DNA of 64,000 nucleotides from Lignipirellula cremea (GTDB lineage: Bacteria > Planctomycetota > Planctomycetia > Pirellulales > Pirellulaceae). Positions 34,002 to 43,546 of this stretch are shown here, one piece after another (within the stretch, counting starts at the first letter, position 1; every line of letters begins with the position of its first letter). The stretch is taken from positions 8,909,001-8,973,000 of the forward strand of contig NZ_CP036433.1 in assembly GCF_007751035.1 (NCBI RefSeq), read 5' to 3'. Made by a program: the position numbers and the translations under genes. The notes beneath the pieces were generated by a model. The model saw only the letters and a program-made list of their open reading frames with translations, ran no database searches and was not told where the DNA came from.

Positions 34002-34445
34002 ATGAACATGCTTGTTGTCATCCTGCCGCTGCTGCTTCTGCTGGTGATCGCCACCGTTTGCGATCTTCGCCATCGCGAGGTTCCGGACTGGATCTCCGCG
34101 GGGGTCCTGCTGTGGGGAATCGTACTGACGGGTTTGGGCCTGCATTCTGTCGGCTGGCTCGGTTTGTTATGGGGTGTGTTAGTCGGTTTCGTGCTAAGCG
34201 CAACGGTGTTTTACCTCGGCGGGCTGGGCGGGGCCGATGTGAAATTGATTGCAGCGATGGGGGCGGTTCTCGGTCCCGTCGCCTTGCTGTTTGTTCTGTT
34301 CTGGATGGCTCTGGCCGGCGGCGTTCTGGCCCTGGTCGCCGCCGCCCAGGGCCAGCGGGACTTTGCCTATGTGCCTGCGATTACCGCCGGCTTCGTCGCC
34401 TACATGGTTTATCCGGGCGAGGTCTGGCGTCACCTGTTTCCCTGA
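34002..34445 (+). CDS. tadV: Tad prepilin peptidase, TadV/CpaA type (A24)
   Basis: Membrane aspartic peptidase of 147 aa that cleaves the Flp pilin leader and the TadE-like pseudopilins. First catalytic Asp is in VCDLRHREVPDW near residue 21; second is in GGLGGADVKLIAAMG (GxxD of A24 peptidases) near residue 76. Around five hydrophobic segments. Short, lacking the N-methylase domain, as usual for TadV. Lies downstream of the pilin hairpin and 28 bases before the His-rich gene. Confidence 0.9.
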   Translation: MNMLVVILPLLLLLVIATVCDLRHREVPDWISAGVLLWGIVLTGLGLHSVGWLGLLWGVLVGFVLSATVFYLGGLGGADVKLIAAMGAVLGPVALLFVLFWMALAGGVLALVAAAQGQRDFAYVPAITAGFVAYMVYPGEVWRHLFP

Positions 34446-34473
34446 CGAGTACTCTCACCAAGGAGTTTTCCAA

Positions 34474-34974
34474 ATGTTCCGATGGACTTTTGCCCTGGCC
34501 GTCTGCGCCAGCCTGTTTGTTGGCTTGCGTGCTTCCCAGGCCGAGGATCATGGCCATGCAGAGATGGAGAAAGAACACGCCGCCGCGCACAAGGAACACG
34601 ACGCCTGGGCCGCCGATCACAGCCGCTGGCGCGTGGAGCATCTGCGGGCGCTGGCGATGCTGGCCAAACTGCAGGCCCGCATCCTGGAACATGAGGCGGT
34701 GCTGGAGCAGCACGCGTATCACATCCGCGCGCACGAAGATCACATGGTGCATCACGACGAAGAAATCTCCGCCCATGAGAAGTCAGGAGACGCCGAAAAT
34801 CACGACCAGTTGACGGCGGCGCATAAAAAGTTCCTGGCGGAACACCAGCGGCTGGCGGCAATCCACCATCAGCTGCACGGCAACCATGATGCATTCATGA
34901 AGCAGCTCAAGCAGTTGTTCGCGGCTGACAAACATGCGCACGACAATCATTCGCACGAGAAGTCGGAAGAATAA
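34474..34974 (+). CDS. His-rich secreted protein inside the Tad operon
   Basis: Protein of 166 aa with signal peptide MFRWTFALAVCASLFVGLRA. A ribosome site AAGGAG lies at about 34460-34465. The mature chain is a long, highly charged helix/coiled coil with many histidines: AEDHGHAEMEKEHAAAHKEH, then HAYHIRAHEDHMVHHDEEIS, IHHQLHGNHDAFM, and the tail DKHAHDNHSHEKSEE. The pattern is that of a periplasmic metal (Zn/Ni/Cu) binding protein. Its stop overlaps the TadE-like start by one base, so it is translated with the pilus genes. No known Tad component matches it. I cannot assign a family. Confidence 0.7.
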   Translation: MFRWTFALAVCASLFVGLRASQAEDHGHAEMEKEHAAAHKEHDAWAADHSRWRVEHLRALAMLAKLQARILEHEAVLEQHAYHIRAHEDHMVHHDEEISAHEKSGDAENHDQLTAAHKKFLAEHQRLAAIHHQLHGNHDAFMKQLKQLFAADKHAHDNHSHEKSEE

Positions 34975-35951
34975 TGAAAGAATCTCACCAGCATCAACGG
35001 CCTGCAGTGCGTCCTTGCGCGACGCCGTCGTCTCGTCGGCGCCGTTCGCAAATGCGCCGGGGGCAGTCGCTGGTGGAGTTCGCCCTGGTGTCGCTAGTGG
35101 TCTATATGTTACTGGCAGCCATTCTCACGTTCGGCCACATGCTATACGTCGCACAAGGCGTGCAGCAGGCAGCGGACCTGGCGGCGCGGGAAATCTCCCG
35201 CACGCCCTTGCCGGCCGAGATCCTACTGGACGATGTTCTACACGGCGACGCCAGCGCCGATTCGTCGCTGGCGAATGTTCGCAGCCAAATTTATGACGAG
35301 CACTACCTGGTGCTCAACCTCGACACGTTCCACGGACGCGGCAGCCTGGCCGAACTGGTCGCCGACTTGCCGCTGGTCAATCAGCAGCTCGTGCCGTTGA
35401 TGATCTCTGATCAGATTAACGGGGTCAACGTACTGCGTTACCCGGGCGCCATTTTTACCGACGGCCACACGGGCAATGATCCGAGCGATCCGCCGCCGAG
35501 CGGGTTTCTGGTCGCGATCCCGCTGGTCAACTCGCGCGATGGGACGGGCGTCGAAACGATTGCGTGGGTCCCTGTGGTGGAAGCAATCGACTCCGAGGCG
35601 TCCCGGTTGTCCTCCGATCAGCGGGGCGTGGTCGCCTTGCGGATCAACTATCCGTTTCAGTCCGCTTCGATGAGCAGCTTCCGCCCCAATCCGGACGGCC
35701 CCTTTGAACCGAACCTGGCCAACCCCAACGTGGCCAACGACGCGGGCGTGAAGGTCGCACCTGGCGGGTATCAGCCATCGGGAACAGCCATCGCCTCGGA
35801 TCGAGATTACGGCCCCTACACAGGAACCTACGGACTGGGAGCCCAGGCTGCGCTGGGCAGCCAGCAACTGACAGGCGGGTTGCCGGTCCGTCCCTTCCGC
35901 CGGGTGATTTCCGCCCAGGCCATTTATCGCCGCGAACTGTTTACGCCTTAA
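34974..35951 (+). CDS. TadE-like pseudopilin
   Basis: Minor pilin-like protein of 325 aa. A basic leader (PSSRRRRSQMRRGQ) precedes SLVEFALVSLVVYMLLAAI, the TadE/TadG entry (PF07811) with Glu in the hydrophobic helix, then QGVQQAADLAAREISRTPLP. It is longer than classical TadE (about 190 aa), with a Pro/Asn-rich extracellular part. Start ATG overlaps the stop of the His-rich gene (TAATG). Role: membrane pseudopilin required for Flp fibre assembly. Confidence 0.85.
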   Translation: MKESHQHQRPAVRPCATPSSRRRRSQMRRGQSLVEFALVSLVVYMLLAAILTFGHMLYVAQGVQQAADLAAREISRTPLPAEILLDDVLHGDASADSSLANVRSQIYDEHYLVLNLDTFHGRGSLAELVADLPLVNQQLVPLMISDQINGVNVLRYPGAIFTDGHTGNDPSDPPPSGFLVAIPLVNSRDGTGVETIAWVPVVEAIDSEASRLSSDQRGVVALRINYPFQSASMSSFRPNPDGPFEPNLANPNVANDAGVKVAPGGYQPSGTAIASDRDYGPYTGTYGLGAQAALGSQQLTGGLPVRPFRRVISAQAIYRRELFTP

Positions 35952-35999
35952 TCCCCTGCGACCCGGGCAGGGAGGCCCGCATTTGTCGAGAACCTCAAT

Positions 36000-38786
36000 A
36001 TGTCTGTTACTGCCCATCACCGCCGCCGTTCGCGTCTTGGCCTGCTTGCCCTGATTCCGGTCGCTCTCGCCATGCTGGGAGCGGGCGTGGTCCTTTCCCT
36101 GTGGGTCCTGGGGGTTCCGCTGAATTTCTGGCAACAGGAGAAACCGCAGGCCAATCCGTACCTGGTGCGGATTCCGATTAACGTGCGGCCCATCCCGGCC
36201 CATACCAGCGTGGATCGCAACGACTTACTGGACTCCCAGACCGGCTGGCTCAAGTTCCAGGAGTTGCCGCCGCGGTCGGTGATTGGCATGGCCGTTTCCG
36301 GCATTGGCTCGCGAGGCGAACTGGCGGAAGGGAAAATCACCGCAGTCCGGCAACTGGAAGGGCAACTCATTTTCGTTCTCAGTTCCGGCGAGGAAGTTCC
36401 GCAAAGCCAGACGAACGAACTGGGCGGCGCCCTGATGAACGTCGGCGCCATCATCGGCCGTGTTGTAAAGCAAGACAAGAAGGCCGGCCTGGGCTTTCGC
36501 GAGGACAACTTCTTCCCCCGTGGAACGCCCGCAGGCATCGCCGGAGCCACGCCGCCGGGGATGCGATCTCTCGTCCTGGAAGCCGGCAAACTCCAGGGCG
36601 TGCATACTTTGCCGGCCGGCGCCCGCATCGACCTGATCGCCAATGTGCCGCTGGACGAATTGACTTCGTTTGATCGAGGACAGAGCAGCCGCTTGCCGGG
36701 CGCCGCATTGCTCCAGTCTTCCAGCAGCAAACGGAAGACCCAGGGCGGCGCTTCCGAACCGATCCTGCTGGCCCAGGAGGCGCTCGTGCTAAGGCCCGTC
36801 TATCAGCGGGTGGAAGCCGAGACAAGCTCCTCGCTGACCCAGGGCAAACGCGTCCAGGCGGTCCCCGTCTATGAAGTCGCGCTGGCCATGCATCCGGGCG
36901 ACGTGATCCCCCTGCAGACGGCGTTGAACAAAGGACTGGAAGTGATCTGCGTTGCGCATTCGATGCAGGCCTCCGGCACGGCCGACTCGCCGACTCCCCG
37001 ACCCGTCGACGGTCCCGTCGCTCCGGTGATCTCCCGTTCGATCCTGGCGTATGAGGTTTTGACCTACGACTATTTTGAAGACGCCGCCACCCGGCGGATT
37101 CGCCATGAACCGGTGACGGCGGAGGAAATCGAGCGGTCGGGCATCATTACCTCGCTGGATCAACTGGTGGGCGTCGTGGTCAAGCACGACATTCCCAAAG
37201 GAAGTTTCATCACGCACGCCGACCTGCTGCAGGTTTCTCCCGCCCTGCCGACCCCAACACCGCGGTCCGTCGCTCCTCCCCTGCCGATCGCACCAGAACG
37301 GCACGTCGAGAACAAGGATGAAGGACTGCAGGAGGCGGCCATCGCCCATGACGGATTCCACTTTATCACGCAGCGCCAGCCGGCGTCCGAGGCAGAGGAG
37401 GCCAATCTGGGCGAAGCGGCGGGCGATGACCGCCGCAACCCTCGCCCCAACATCGTGGGCGAAGTACCCACCATCAGCAAGTTCATCCCGCCCGGCTACA
37501 AGGCGGCGGCCATTCCCTGGAATCGCCTGTACGGGGCCGAGCATCTGCAGATCGGCGATGTTGTCGACCTGACGGTTTCCTATTCTTTGCAGTACGAGGC
37601 CGAATCCAAAGAGCAGGAGCGCCAGCCGGACGGCACCGTTATCGACCGGACCATCAAACGTCGCATGAGCGAACCGACCGAGCGCACTTACGACGAAACG
37701 CTTGGATTTCGCGGCGAACCCTGGTTCGCGGCAATAGATGCAAAAGTGATCGGACCGGTCGGCTATCCGCCGCCGGCGCCCGCGACGCGATTCCTGGGCG
37801 AGTCGCTCTTCCAGCCCTCTGCCAGCGGAGCGGACACGCGCTCCGGACCGCCGATCATGTTCGCTATTGCGGAGCGCGACCAGGAGGCCGTGAGCGCGGC
37901 GCTGGCGACCAATGACGCAACCTTTTCGATCGTCATTCATCCGCCCGGCGGCGAGGCAAGTGCGCCGGCGGGCTGGAAACGCATCGTGCTGGCGACGGAA
38001 GGGATCGCGGCGTTTGAACGGCTGACCAGCACCCAACTGGAACAGCGTCACACGCGGCGGCTGATGACGCGGCTTGTTCGCGTCGATGACGCCGAGTTCG
38101 ACAACGCCCTGACAGAAGCGGAACTGCGGCCGTTCCTGGGTCGTGTGCTGCGGCGGTACAAGGTGCGGCACGCCTTTTTCACGGAAGAGGACTTCTTCCC
38201 GTCCGGCATTGAGCCGGGATTGTCGGCCGATATTGGCAGCGGAAGCACGGTCTATGTGGCGGCGGATCACGACATTGAAGGACTGGAGCACTTCCGCGAT
38301 AACGACCGGATCGCCATTCTTTATCGCGGCCTGATCAAACCGCCCGCTGGCGTGATCACGCATGGACTGGACCTGGAGCGTCCGGTCGCGTCGGTGATTG
38401 TGCCGGCCGCCCGCATCCTCCGCGCCTCGCAGGAGGGAACGACCGTTCTCGAGATCAGCACAAAAGATCTGGCCCGCCTGCAGGCCGCCTGGGCCGCCTC
38501 GTTCTCTCCCGGCAACGGCGATCAGGCCGCAGAACGCCGATTGAACCTGGTCGCCGTATCGCTGCCCTCCCCTGCGGGGGAAACCAGAATCGCGAGCGAA
38601 GTTCGACAAGCGACCCCGACGAGCACGCCCGCGAAGTCGCCTGAGGACATCCCCGGTTTTGATCCCCTGTCGAATGTGCGCGTTCTGGAAGCGATCGTCG
38701 GCGACCGGCGTAAAACGCACGTCTTCGCCGGCGATAGCCGATCGGCCGCAAACCGCTCCGATCCCTTTTCGACGGGAAGACCCTAG
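36000..38786 (+). CDS. rcpC: Oversized RcpC/CpaB-type pilus assembly protein
   Basis: Periplasmic Tad component with one N-terminal membrane segment (LGLLALIPVALAMLGAGVVL, residues 18-37), 928 aa versus about 250-350 for usual RcpC/CpaB. The first SAF-like unit begins at VRIPINVRPIPAHTSVDRND (residues about 57-76). An RcpC-like block follows (GMRSLVLEAGKLQGVHTLPA, about 187). A second SAF-like motif is VVVKHDIPKGSFITHADLL near 391-409 and a second RcpC-like block is GYKAAAIPWNRLYGAEHLQI near 500. A third unit is FFTEEDFFPSGIEPGLSAD near 725, which echoes FREDNFFPRGTPAGIAGA near 167. So it reads as a triplicated RcpC. Usual role is at the secretin/outer-membrane interface, possibly binding peptidoglycan. 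Confidence 0.82.
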   Translation: MSVTAHHRRRSRLGLLALIPVALAMLGAGVVLSLWVLGVPLNFWQQEKPQANPYLVRIPINVRPIPAHTSVDRNDLLDSQTGWLKFQELPPRSVIGMAVSGIGSRGELAEGKITAVRQLEGQLIFVLSSGEEVPQSQTNELGGALMNVGAIIGRVVKQDKKAGLGFREDNFFPRGTPAGIAGATPPGMRSLVLEAGKLQGVHTLPAGARIDLIANVPLDELTSFDRGQSSRLPGAALLQSSSSKRKTQGGASEPILLAQEALVLRPVYQRVEAETSSSLTQGKRVQAVPVYEVALAMHPGDVIPLQTALNKGLEVICVAHSMQASGTADSPTPRPVDGPVAPVISRSILAYEVLTYDYFEDAATRRIRHEPVTAEEIERSGIITSLDQLVGVVVKHDIPKGSFITHADLLQVSPALPTPTPRSVAPPLPIAPERHVENKDEGLQEAAIAHDGFHFITQRQPASEAEEANLGEAAGDDRRNPRPNIVGEVPTISKFIPPGYKAAAIPWNRLYGAEHLQIGDVVDLTVSYSLQYEAESKEQERQPDGTVIDRTIKRRMSEPTERTYDETLGFRGEPWFAAIDAKVIGPVGYPPPAPATRFLGESLFQPSASGADTRSGPPIMFAIAERDQEAVSAALATNDATFSIVIHPPGGEASAPAGWKRIVLATEGIAAFERLTSTQLEQRHTRRLMTRLVRVDDAEFDNALTEAELRPFLGRVLRRYKVRHAFFTEEDFFPSGIEPGLSADIGSGSTVYVAADHDIEGLEHFRDNDRIAILYRGLIKPPAGVITHGLDLERPVASVIVPAARILRASQEGTTVLEISTKDLARLQAAWAASFSPGNGDQAAERRLNLVAVSLPSPAGETRIASEVRQATPTSTPAKSPEDIPGFDPLSNVRVLEAIVGDRRKTHVFAGDSRSAANRSDPFSTGRP

Positions 38787-38788
38787 CC

Positions 38789-39967
38789 ATGTTCTCCAGC
38801 AATCGACTTAAAAAAAGACGTCGCCGCGGCTTCACGCTGGTGCTGTTTGTGCTGTTTCTGATGTGCTGCATGGCGATGGCCGCGGTCGTCATCGACATCG
38901 GCTTTGTCCGTCTTTCCAAACGACAAATGCAGTCCCTGACCGACGCCGCGGCGCTGGGAATTCAGCGAGAGCTTGATGACCCTCAGTTGCAACCCTTTGT
39001 CATGTCGGATGTCATGTCGGAGGCCGGACCGACGCTGGACTTTGAGGACGACGGCATGCTGCTTTCGGGCGAGTTCCGCGCGCATCCCAAGCTTGGCAGC
39101 AATAGCACCGGCAGGTGGATTCCGACCCTTCAGGCCCCCCAGGGAAATCCGGCGGATGACATTCTTATTGGCGCCTACCAGAGCGAGAAAAAGCAGCACG
39201 GCGAAGTGAGCGTTGACCCGACAAGCCCCGATTACTACAGACGCGAAGACTTCGACATGGACGCGACTGAGAGCAACAGCGACGTCCTGGTGCGACTGCG
39301 AAGAACGGGAGAGCAACTGGCGCCAGGCGGTTCTTCCGGCCCGCCCACCCCTTTCTTCTTTGGTCGCGGCCTGGTCATCGGCGGCAGCCCTGACGTGTGG
39401 CAGCGAATCGAACGCGGTACGTTCGTCCGGCAAACTTCGATCGCCCAGCGAACGCCGGCGATGAGCGTCGGTCCATACATAGCCCCCACGGAGGGCGACG
39501 GCCCTGGTCCTGGCATCGTGGGCTTGATAAACGTGCAGGTTTCGCTCGCCGACTGGCAATCCCCCGGCGATCAACTCGATGCAACGCAATTTGAGATCTA
39601 TGATCCTGGCGAACTCTCCTTCACTTCCATCGGCGATCCGGCAAAAGAGTCCAGCGAAACCGAGATAATTTCAACGCAGCCAGAGGATTACCCTGACAAC
39701 AGCGGGTATGTGACGATCATCGCCGACGATCTAACCACGTTTGACGATAAGGTTGTCATCGGCTTTGGGTACGTCGTGGTGGATCAGGACGAGCAAGTTC
39801 TGACCAGGCAAAGTCGGCGAGGGTATCGCAATACGTCCGCGACTCCTCGGCCCCTACGCAACTTGAGCGGAGAACAGTGGGAAGATCTGCTCGCCGCGAA
39901 TGCACAACTGTTTTCCTCGTCGGATTCTGTTGTTTCCGCCCCCGTGCTTGTGCGGAGCGAGGACTAA
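38789..39967 (+). CDS. tadG: TadG-like protein
   Basis: Protein of 392 aa starting two bases after the RcpC stop. The N-terminus MFSSNRLKKRRRRGFTLVLF is followed by VLFLMCCMAMAAVVIDIGFV, then RLSKRQMQSLTDAAALGIQR, the Flp pilus assembly TadG N-terminal domain (PF13400). There is no von Willebrand domain; the remaining 330 residues are acidic and extracellular. TadG proteins are believed to be pseudopilin-like membrane components. Confidence 0.82.
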   Translation: MFSSNRLKKRRRRGFTLVLFVLFLMCCMAMAAVVIDIGFVRLSKRQMQSLTDAAALGIQRELDDPQLQPFVMSDVMSEAGPTLDFEDDGMLLSGEFRAHPKLGSNSTGRWIPTLQAPQGNPADDILIGAYQSEKKQHGEVSVDPTSPDYYRREDFDMDATESNSDVLVRLRRTGEQLAPGGSSGPPTPFFFGRGLVIGGSPDVWQRIERGTFVRQTSIAQRTPAMSVGPYIAPTEGDGPGPGIVGLINVQVSLADWQSPGDQLDATQFEIYDPGELSFTSIGDPAKESSETEIISTQPEDYPDNSGYVTIIADDLTTFDDKVVIGFGYVVVDQDEQVLTRQSRRGYRNTSATPRPLRNLSGEQWEDLLAANAQLFSSSDSVVSAPVLVRSED

Positions 39968-39971
39968 TTCC

Positions 39972-41246
39972 ATGTCCGATACCGCTCAAATCCTGATCGT
40001 CACCGGCGACCCCAAGTTGCGCGAGGAGCTGCTGGCGGCGATTGCTTCGCTGGGCGACCGGGCTGTGCTGCCGGTGGTTGTCGACTCGCTGCGGAAAGGG
40101 ATCGACGCCGCCCGCAACCGGGCGCCGGATCTGATCCTCGTCGAGATGACGGCCGACCTGGAAGGGCTGCGAAACTTTGCCAGGGAAGTCGCTGACGACG
40201 CGCCGGTCGCCGCCGTCTTTCGCCCGGAAACGTTCGACGCCGACGTCAGCGAAAGTACGATCATCATCGGGGCGATCCGCGCCGGCGTGAAGGACTTTTT
40301 ACGCCGGCCTGTTTCCTCCGCGGAACTCGGCGAACTGCTGACTCGCAGCCGCGGACAGGCGACGCCGGCTTCGGCCGCAGCGGGCCGCGTGATTTCCTTT
40401 ATCAGCAATAAAGGCGGCGTGGGAAAGTCGACGCTGGCGGTCAACTCGGCCGTCGCTTTGGCGATGAAACGCCCTGACCGCGTGCTGCTGATCGACGCTT
40501 CCCTGCAGATGGGGGTGGCGGCCTCGATGCTCGATCTGAATCCGCGGGTGACGCTGACCGACGCCGCCAGCGAACAGAGCCGCATGGATGAAACGATGCT
40601 GCGGCAAATGGTTACGCCGCATGCCAGCGGCCTGCATCTGCTGGCGGCTCCCGCCGACGCCGTGGAAGCCGCAGCGGTGAACGACGAAGTCATCGCCCGC
40701 GTCATCACGCTCGCCCGGCGAACGTACGACTTTGTCGTGGTCGATACGTTTCCGCTGTTTGACCGTGTGGTGGTGGCTGTTCTCGACGTGAGCGACAGGG
40801 CCTATGTGGTCGTCGAAAACGTGGTGCCGACCGTCGTCGGCGCGGCGAAGATGCTGCAGGTGCTCGATAGTATCGGTTATCCCAAAGCGAAGCGCCGCGT
40901 TGTCCTGAATCGCATGACGTCAATCACTGGCGGCCTGTCAGCGGGCGACGTGGCGGCGCGACTCGACAGCGAGATTCATGCCGTGCTGCCCTATGACAAA
41001 GGCATCATCATGGCGGCCAACATGGGCCAACCGTACGCCATGCAGCCTGGCGGCGTCTTTGGCTATTTCCATCGCTTTGCGAGAGAATTCCACGCCATGG
41101 TCCGCGAGCTCGATTCCTTGCACCCCGATAAAAACAGACAACCAGCAATCCACGGCAGACCGTTTGAATCGGAAGTCGATTCACCAGGAGAACGCCGGGG
41201 GGACAGGGATCCTTCTTATCCTGTGGAGGCCGCCAATGAACCCTGA
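39972..41246 (+). CDS. tadZ: TadZ/CpaE pilus-localisation ATPase
   Basis: Cytosolic/membrane-associated MinD-like ATPase of about 424 aa. Residues 1-125 form an atypical receiver domain (ILIVTGDPKLREELLAAIAS, then GAIRAGVKDFLRRPVSSAEL). The deviant Walker A is ISFISNKGGVGKSTLAVNSA near residue 141, then VLLIDASLQMGVAASML and YDFVVVDTFPLFDRV. The start at 39972 (MSDTAQILIV) is 4 bases after the TadG stop; upstream codons are TadG antiframe. The stop overlaps the TadA start by 11 bases. TadZ positions the Tad machine in the cell. Confidence 0.92.
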   Translation: MSDTAQILIVTGDPKLREELLAAIASLGDRAVLPVVVDSLRKGIDAARNRAPDLILVEMTADLEGLRNFAREVADDAPVAAVFRPETFDADVSESTIIIGAIRAGVKDFLRRPVSSAELGELLTRSRGQATPASAAAGRVISFISNKGGVGKSTLAVNSAVALAMKRPDRVLLIDASLQMGVAASMLDLNPRVTLTDAASEQSRMDETMLRQMVTPHASGLHLLAAPADAVEAAAVNDEVIARVITLARRTYDFVVVDTFPLFDRVVVAVLDVSDRAYVVVENVVPTVVGAAKMLQVLDSIGYPKAKRRVVLNRMTSITGGLSAGDVAARLDSEIHAVLPYDKGIIMAANMGQPYAMQPGGVFGYFHRFAREFHAMVRELDSLHPDKNRQPAIHGRPFESEVDSPGERRGDRDPSYPVEAANEP

Positions 41247-42666
41247 CGCACCAGGCAGATCGTCTCGCGAAATTCTGTCAGACGCCAACCTGAATCTGCC
41301 GCTGGAGCGACTGCGGACGAAACGTGCGACGTCCCAGGACGCGACGCGCAGCACGCCGAGTTCTCCGGCCTTGCCGCAGGGATCCGGACCGGTCGCTTAT
41401 CTGGCCGTGAAGGGCGACTTGCATCAACGGCTATTAGACGACTTGGATCGACGCGGACTGCTCGGCGCCGATGAGGAACAACTTGCCGAAGTGGTTCGCG
41501 AGTTTGTCGATCAGGCGCTCACATTACAGGAACTGCCGCTCAACGATAGTGAACGTCGACGGCTGGTCGACGACTTGCTGGAGGAAACGCTGGGAGTAGG
41601 ACCGCTGGCCAGTTTAATGGCGGACCCCGCCGTGACGGACATCCTGGTCAATGGGCCGCATCAGGTCTTTATTGAACGCTTCGGCCGGCTGGAGGCGACC
41701 GAGGTTCGCTTCCGGGACGCCGAGCATCTCGTGCGCATCATTCAGCGTATCGCCGCACGGGTGGGGCGTCGCATCGACGAAAGCTCGCCGATGGTCGATG
41801 CGCGTCTGCCCGACGGCAGTCGCGTGAACGCCACGCTGCCGCCTGTGACCATTGATGGCCCGACGCTTTCCGTGCGCCGGTTTGGCCGCCGACGATTGCG
41901 CCGCGAGGAACTGCTGCAGCTGGAAATGTTTTCGCCAGCGATTCATACCTTCCTGGAACAGATGGTCCGCGGCCGCCGAAATCTGCTGATCTCCGGCGGC
42001 ACCGGCTCCGGCAAGTCGACCTTCCTGGGCGCCGTGGCCGAAGCGATTCCGAGTACGGAACGGATCGTCACGATCGAAGATGCGGCCGAATTGATCCTGG
42101 ATCAGGTCCATGTCGTGCGCATGGAAACGCGACCGCCGAATATCGAAGGCCGCGGCCTGATTACGGCCCGCGATCTGGTCATTAACGCCCTGCGCATGCG
42201 GCCTGATCGAATTATCGTCGGCGAAGTTCGCTCCGGCGAGGCCCTCGACATGATGCAAGCGATGAACACCGGCCACGATGGCGGCATGACGACGGTTCAC
42301 GCCAACAGTCCCCGCGACGCCCTGGCCCGATTGGAGACCATGGTGCTGATGTCGGGGCTGGAGTTGCCTTCGCGGGCGATCCGCGAACAGATTGTTTCGG
42401 CGCTTGAGCTGATCGTCCACGTTCGCCGCTTTGAAGACGGAGTGCGGCGGGTCGAAAGCATCGCCGAAGTCCGCGGCCTGGAAGGCACAACGCCGCAACT
42501 GCAGGAGATCTTCCGGTTCGAGACGCGCGGCCGCAAAGGTCGGCGCCTGATCGGGGAATTTGTGGCGACAGGAATCGTGCCGCGGGCTGTCGAAGAACTA
42601 CGCAACCGCGACATCCATGTGCCCTTGGAAATCTTCCAGCGTTCGCAAACGACCGATCATGCTTGA
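41236..42666 (+). CDS. tadA: TadA/CpaF secretion ATPase
   Basis: Hexameric traffic ATPase of 476 aa driving Flp pilus assembly. The N-terminal domain ([20 protein letters not shown]) leads to [20 protein letters not shown], the TadA signature. Walker A is [20 protein letters not shown] near residue 255, Asp box [13 protein letters not shown], and Walker [21 protein letters not shown] with the [12 protein letters not shown] histidine box. Start at 41236 within the end of tadZ; the stop overlaps tadB by 8 bases, so all are tightly coupled. Confidence 0.95.
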   Translation: MNPDAPGRSSREILSDANLNLPLERLRTKRATSQDATRSTPSSPALPQGSGPVAYLAVKGDLHQRLLDDLDRRGLLGADEEQLAEVVREFVDQALTLQELPLNDSERRRLVDDLLEETLGVGPLASLMADPAVTDILVNGPHQVFIERFGRLEATEVRFRDAEHLVRIIQRIAARVGRRIDESSPMVDARLPDGSRVNATLPPVTIDGPTLSVRRFGRRRLRREELLQLEMFSPAIHTFLEQMVRGRRNLLISGGTGSGKSTFLGAVAEAIPSTERIVTIEDAAELILDQVHVVRMETRPPNIEGRGLITARDLVINALRMRPDRIIVGEVRSGEALDMMQAMNTGHDGGMTTVHANSPRDALARLETMVLMSGLELPSRAIREQIVSALELIVHVRRFEDGVRRVESIAEVRGLEGTTPQLQEIFRFETRGRKGRRLIGEFVATGIVPRAVEELRNRDIHVPLEIFQRSQTTDHA

Positions 42667-43534
42667 GTTCGCCGTCATCGCTGTTTTCTTGCTCTTCGCT
42701 GCGGGTGCTGCCTGCAGCTGGCGGATTCTCCACCTGCGCGGCGTCGTGCGGGATCGTCTGGGTCCGTCGCCAGGGGCGACCGTCCCGCGCACTACGAAGG
42801 TGCGTCCAGGCGCTGCGGCGGTCGGCAGATCGCCATTATCCCGCCGGTGGTGGTGGCTTCCCTGGGCGCTTGGCCCGCCGGCCGGAATGGGTCTGTACTT
42901 TCTGGTCGGCATGCCGTGGCCCTACTGCGTTTCCCTGGCGGTCATCGCCAGTTTGCTGGGTTCGCAATTCGAGTCGTTCCTGGCGACCAGGAAAGAGGCG
43001 AAGCTTGAAGCCCAGTTGGCCGACGCGGTCGACATTATGGTCGGAGCGCTGGGCGCAGGGGCCGGCGTGGCCGGAGCGCTCGAAGCGGCCCTGCAGGAAA
43101 CCCATGCTCCGCTGCGCGGTCAGCTGGAAGAGATCCTGGGCAGGATTCGCCTGGGCGATCAGCCCCAGAGCGTGTTCCAGAATCTGTCCGAACGGATACC
43201 GCTGGAAACGTTCCTCCTGTTTGCCTCGACTTTGGCGGTCCATTGGGAAGTGGGCGGCAGTCTGGCCCCGACACTGGCGACCGTGGGCCGGACGATTCGT
43301 GATCGCATCGATATCTCGCGACGGATCCGCAGCAACACGGCGCAATCGACGATTTCGACGATGATGATGGTGGGACTGACCTACTTTATCGCCCTCGTGG
43401 TTTACAACAACGGCCCGGAACAAATGAAGGCGTTTCTCGGAACGTCGATCGGCAGTTTCTTCGCCGCGGGATCCATGTTGCTGCAGGCCGTCGGCATCGT
43501 GTGGATGTCGTATATCAGTCGTATGAAATTCTAA
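42659..43534 (+). CDS. tadB: TadB inner-membrane platform protein
   Basis: Membrane protein of 291 aa with a T2SSF/GspF domain (PF00482). Membrane segments at about 3-20, 75-110 and two at the C-terminus (MMMVGLTYFIALVVYNN and SMLLQAVGIVWMSYISRM). The cytoplasmic domain includes LADAVDIMVGALGAGAGVAG and LEAALQETHAPLRGQLEEIL, the typical F-domain start. Together with TadC it forms the motor platform that couples TadA to the pilin. Confidence 0.92.
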   Translation: MLEFAVIAVFLLFAAGAACSWRILHLRGVVRDRLGPSPGATVPRTTKVRPGAAAVGRSPLSRRWWWLPWALGPPAGMGLYFLVGMPWPYCVSLAVIASLLGSQFESFLATRKEAKLEAQLADAVDIMVGALGAGAGVAGALEAALQETHAPLRGQLEEILGRIRLGDQPQSVFQNLSERIPLETFLLFASTLAVHWEVGGSLAPTLATVGRTIRDRIDISRRIRSNTAQSTISTMMMVGLTYFIALVVYNNGPEQMKAFLGTSIGSFFAAGSMLLQAVGIVWMSYISRMKF

Positions 43535-43546
43535 AAGGCGCAATTC

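Noticed and set aside
36789-38720. 643-codon minus-strand ORF opposite rcpC
   Set aside because: Antisense of a well-supported Tad gene; composition is Arg/Gly/His-biased with no domain.
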